DNA from: Firmicutes bacterium UBA6132
Lineage (GTDB): Bacteria; Bacillota_A; Clostridia; Tissierellales; Sedimentibacteraceae
Length of the DNA: 6,635 nt
Assembly: GCA_002435835.1 (NCBI GenBank)
Contig: DIVM01000066.1
Location: forward strand, 1 to 6,635
Direction: 5' to 3'
Shown: positions 6,177 to 6,635 of the stretch, one piece after another
Layout: every line of letters begins with the position of its first letter
Position numbering within the stretch: position 1 is the first letter of the stretch
Notes under the pieces: model-generated
Seen by the model: the letters and a program-made list of their open reading frames with translations, nothing else
Told to the model about the DNA's origin: nothing
Database searches by the model: none
Translations under genes and position numbers: made by a program

Positions 6177-6635
6177 ATGAAACTAAAAAGCAAAATCACT
6201 TTTTATATTTGTCTAACTGTAATTATACCATTAATTGCTATGTGTGTATCTATTTATAATAAATCTGCAAACATATTAAACAATGAATCTTCAGTACTTA
6301 CTGAAGTGCAAATTTTAAGGGCTCAGGAAAAAATAGATTTAATGGTAAAAAAAGTACAGGTTGAAACTTTGGCATTATCGAGGGACGAGCATGTTCATAA
6401 TTTCTTTGAAGATACAGAAGATGTTTATGATGTAAATAAATATTTGACAAGAACTATGGAAATTATGAATATGAATAATGACTACTATAAGGATTTATTT
6501 ATAGTGGATCTCAGAGGTTTAATAGTTGCTTCAACAATGCCAAATGCTATGTATGTTGACTTGTCAAGCAGGAATTATATTCAGGAAAGCTTTAATTTTG
6601 AACGTACCGCTACTAGCGACATATTATGTTCACTT
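6177..6635 (+). CDS. Cache-domain membrane sensor, probably a methyl-accepting chemotaxis protein or sensor kinase (C-terminus off the right edge)
   Basis: Only the first 153 residues are present and the frame is still open at the edge. AAGGAA lies 6 nt before ATG 6177. After a short basic N-terminus (MKLKSK), one membrane segment spans about residues 7-26 (ITFYICLTVIIPLIAMCVSI). An extracellular region follows: a helical stretch with QEKIDLMVKKVQVETLALSRD (50-70), the sensor strand DLFIVDLRGLIVAST (106-120), and LSSRNYIQESF (129-139), which matches the S-x-R-x-Y-(F/I) segment of double-Cache (dCache) domains, then TSDIL. Such domains bind small ligands, often amino acids, outside the cell. 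The output module (chemoreceptor, kinase, GGDEF or phosphatase) is beyond the window, so the final class is open. It is transcribed divergently from livK, with 227 bp between the two genes. Confidence 0.8.
   Translation, partial: MKLKSKITFYICLTVIIPLIAMCVSIYNKSANILNNESSVLTEVQILRAQEKIDLMVKKVQVETLALSRDEHVHNFFEDTEDVYDVNKYLTRTMEIMNMNNDYYKDLFIVDLRGLIVASTMPNAMYVDLSSRNYIQESFNFERTATSDILCSL

Overview
This window looks like chromosomal DNA from a low-GC, anaerobic Gram-positive bacterium (Bacillota, Clostridia/Tissierellia-like). The signs are AT-rich coding sequence, strong GGAGG-type ribosome binding sites, a lipoprotein-type solute-binding protein, and GTG/TTG codons near starts. The species cannot be named from this sequence.

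Layout, left to right. (1) 1-1315, minus strand: most of a sigma-54-dependent transcriptional activator. It has two PAS-like sensor regions followed by an AAA+ domain and runs off the left edge before any DNA-binding domain. (2) 1316-1432: the activator's own promoter, plus a GNRA-loop intrinsic terminator that ends the operon upstream of it. (3) 1433-5949, minus strand: a complete five-gene branched-chain/hydrophobic amino acid ABC importer operon, transcribed livK-livH-livM-livG-livF. The binding lipoprotein is LivK, the permeases are LivH and LivM, and the ATPases are LivG and LivF. A GC-rich hairpin separates livK from livHMGF, and the last genes overlap. (4) 5950-6176: a 227-bp divergent intergenic region with a good extended -10 promoter on the plus strand, weak promoter candidates on the minus strand, and a cluster of TTCATA/TATGAA half-sites. 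(5) 6177-6635, plus strand: the N-terminal 153 residues of a membrane-anchored, Cache-type extracellular sensor, probably a chemoreceptor or sensor kinase, cut by the right edge.

How the parts fit: LivK would capture the amino acid outside the membrane, LivHM form the pore, and LivGF power import. The flanking genes are both sensory. The PAS/sigma-54 activator has a RocR-like (amino acid catabolism) flavour in its second PAS region, and the Cache protein faces outward. Together they suggest an amino-acid acquisition and sensing locus, but no ligand can be read from the sequence.

The most unusual signal is inside the sigma-54 activator. The reading frame is unbroken, but base composition jumps from about 24% GC (481-780, counted by hand) to about 49% GC (1-480), with the switch falling at the Walker A region of the AAA+ domain. 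This is either a genuine mosaic gene made by recombination in a conserved motif or a chimeric assembly join. Everything left of about 475 should be treated with that in mind. I found no mobile element, CRISPR array, tRNA or rRNA, and no clearly new biological system.
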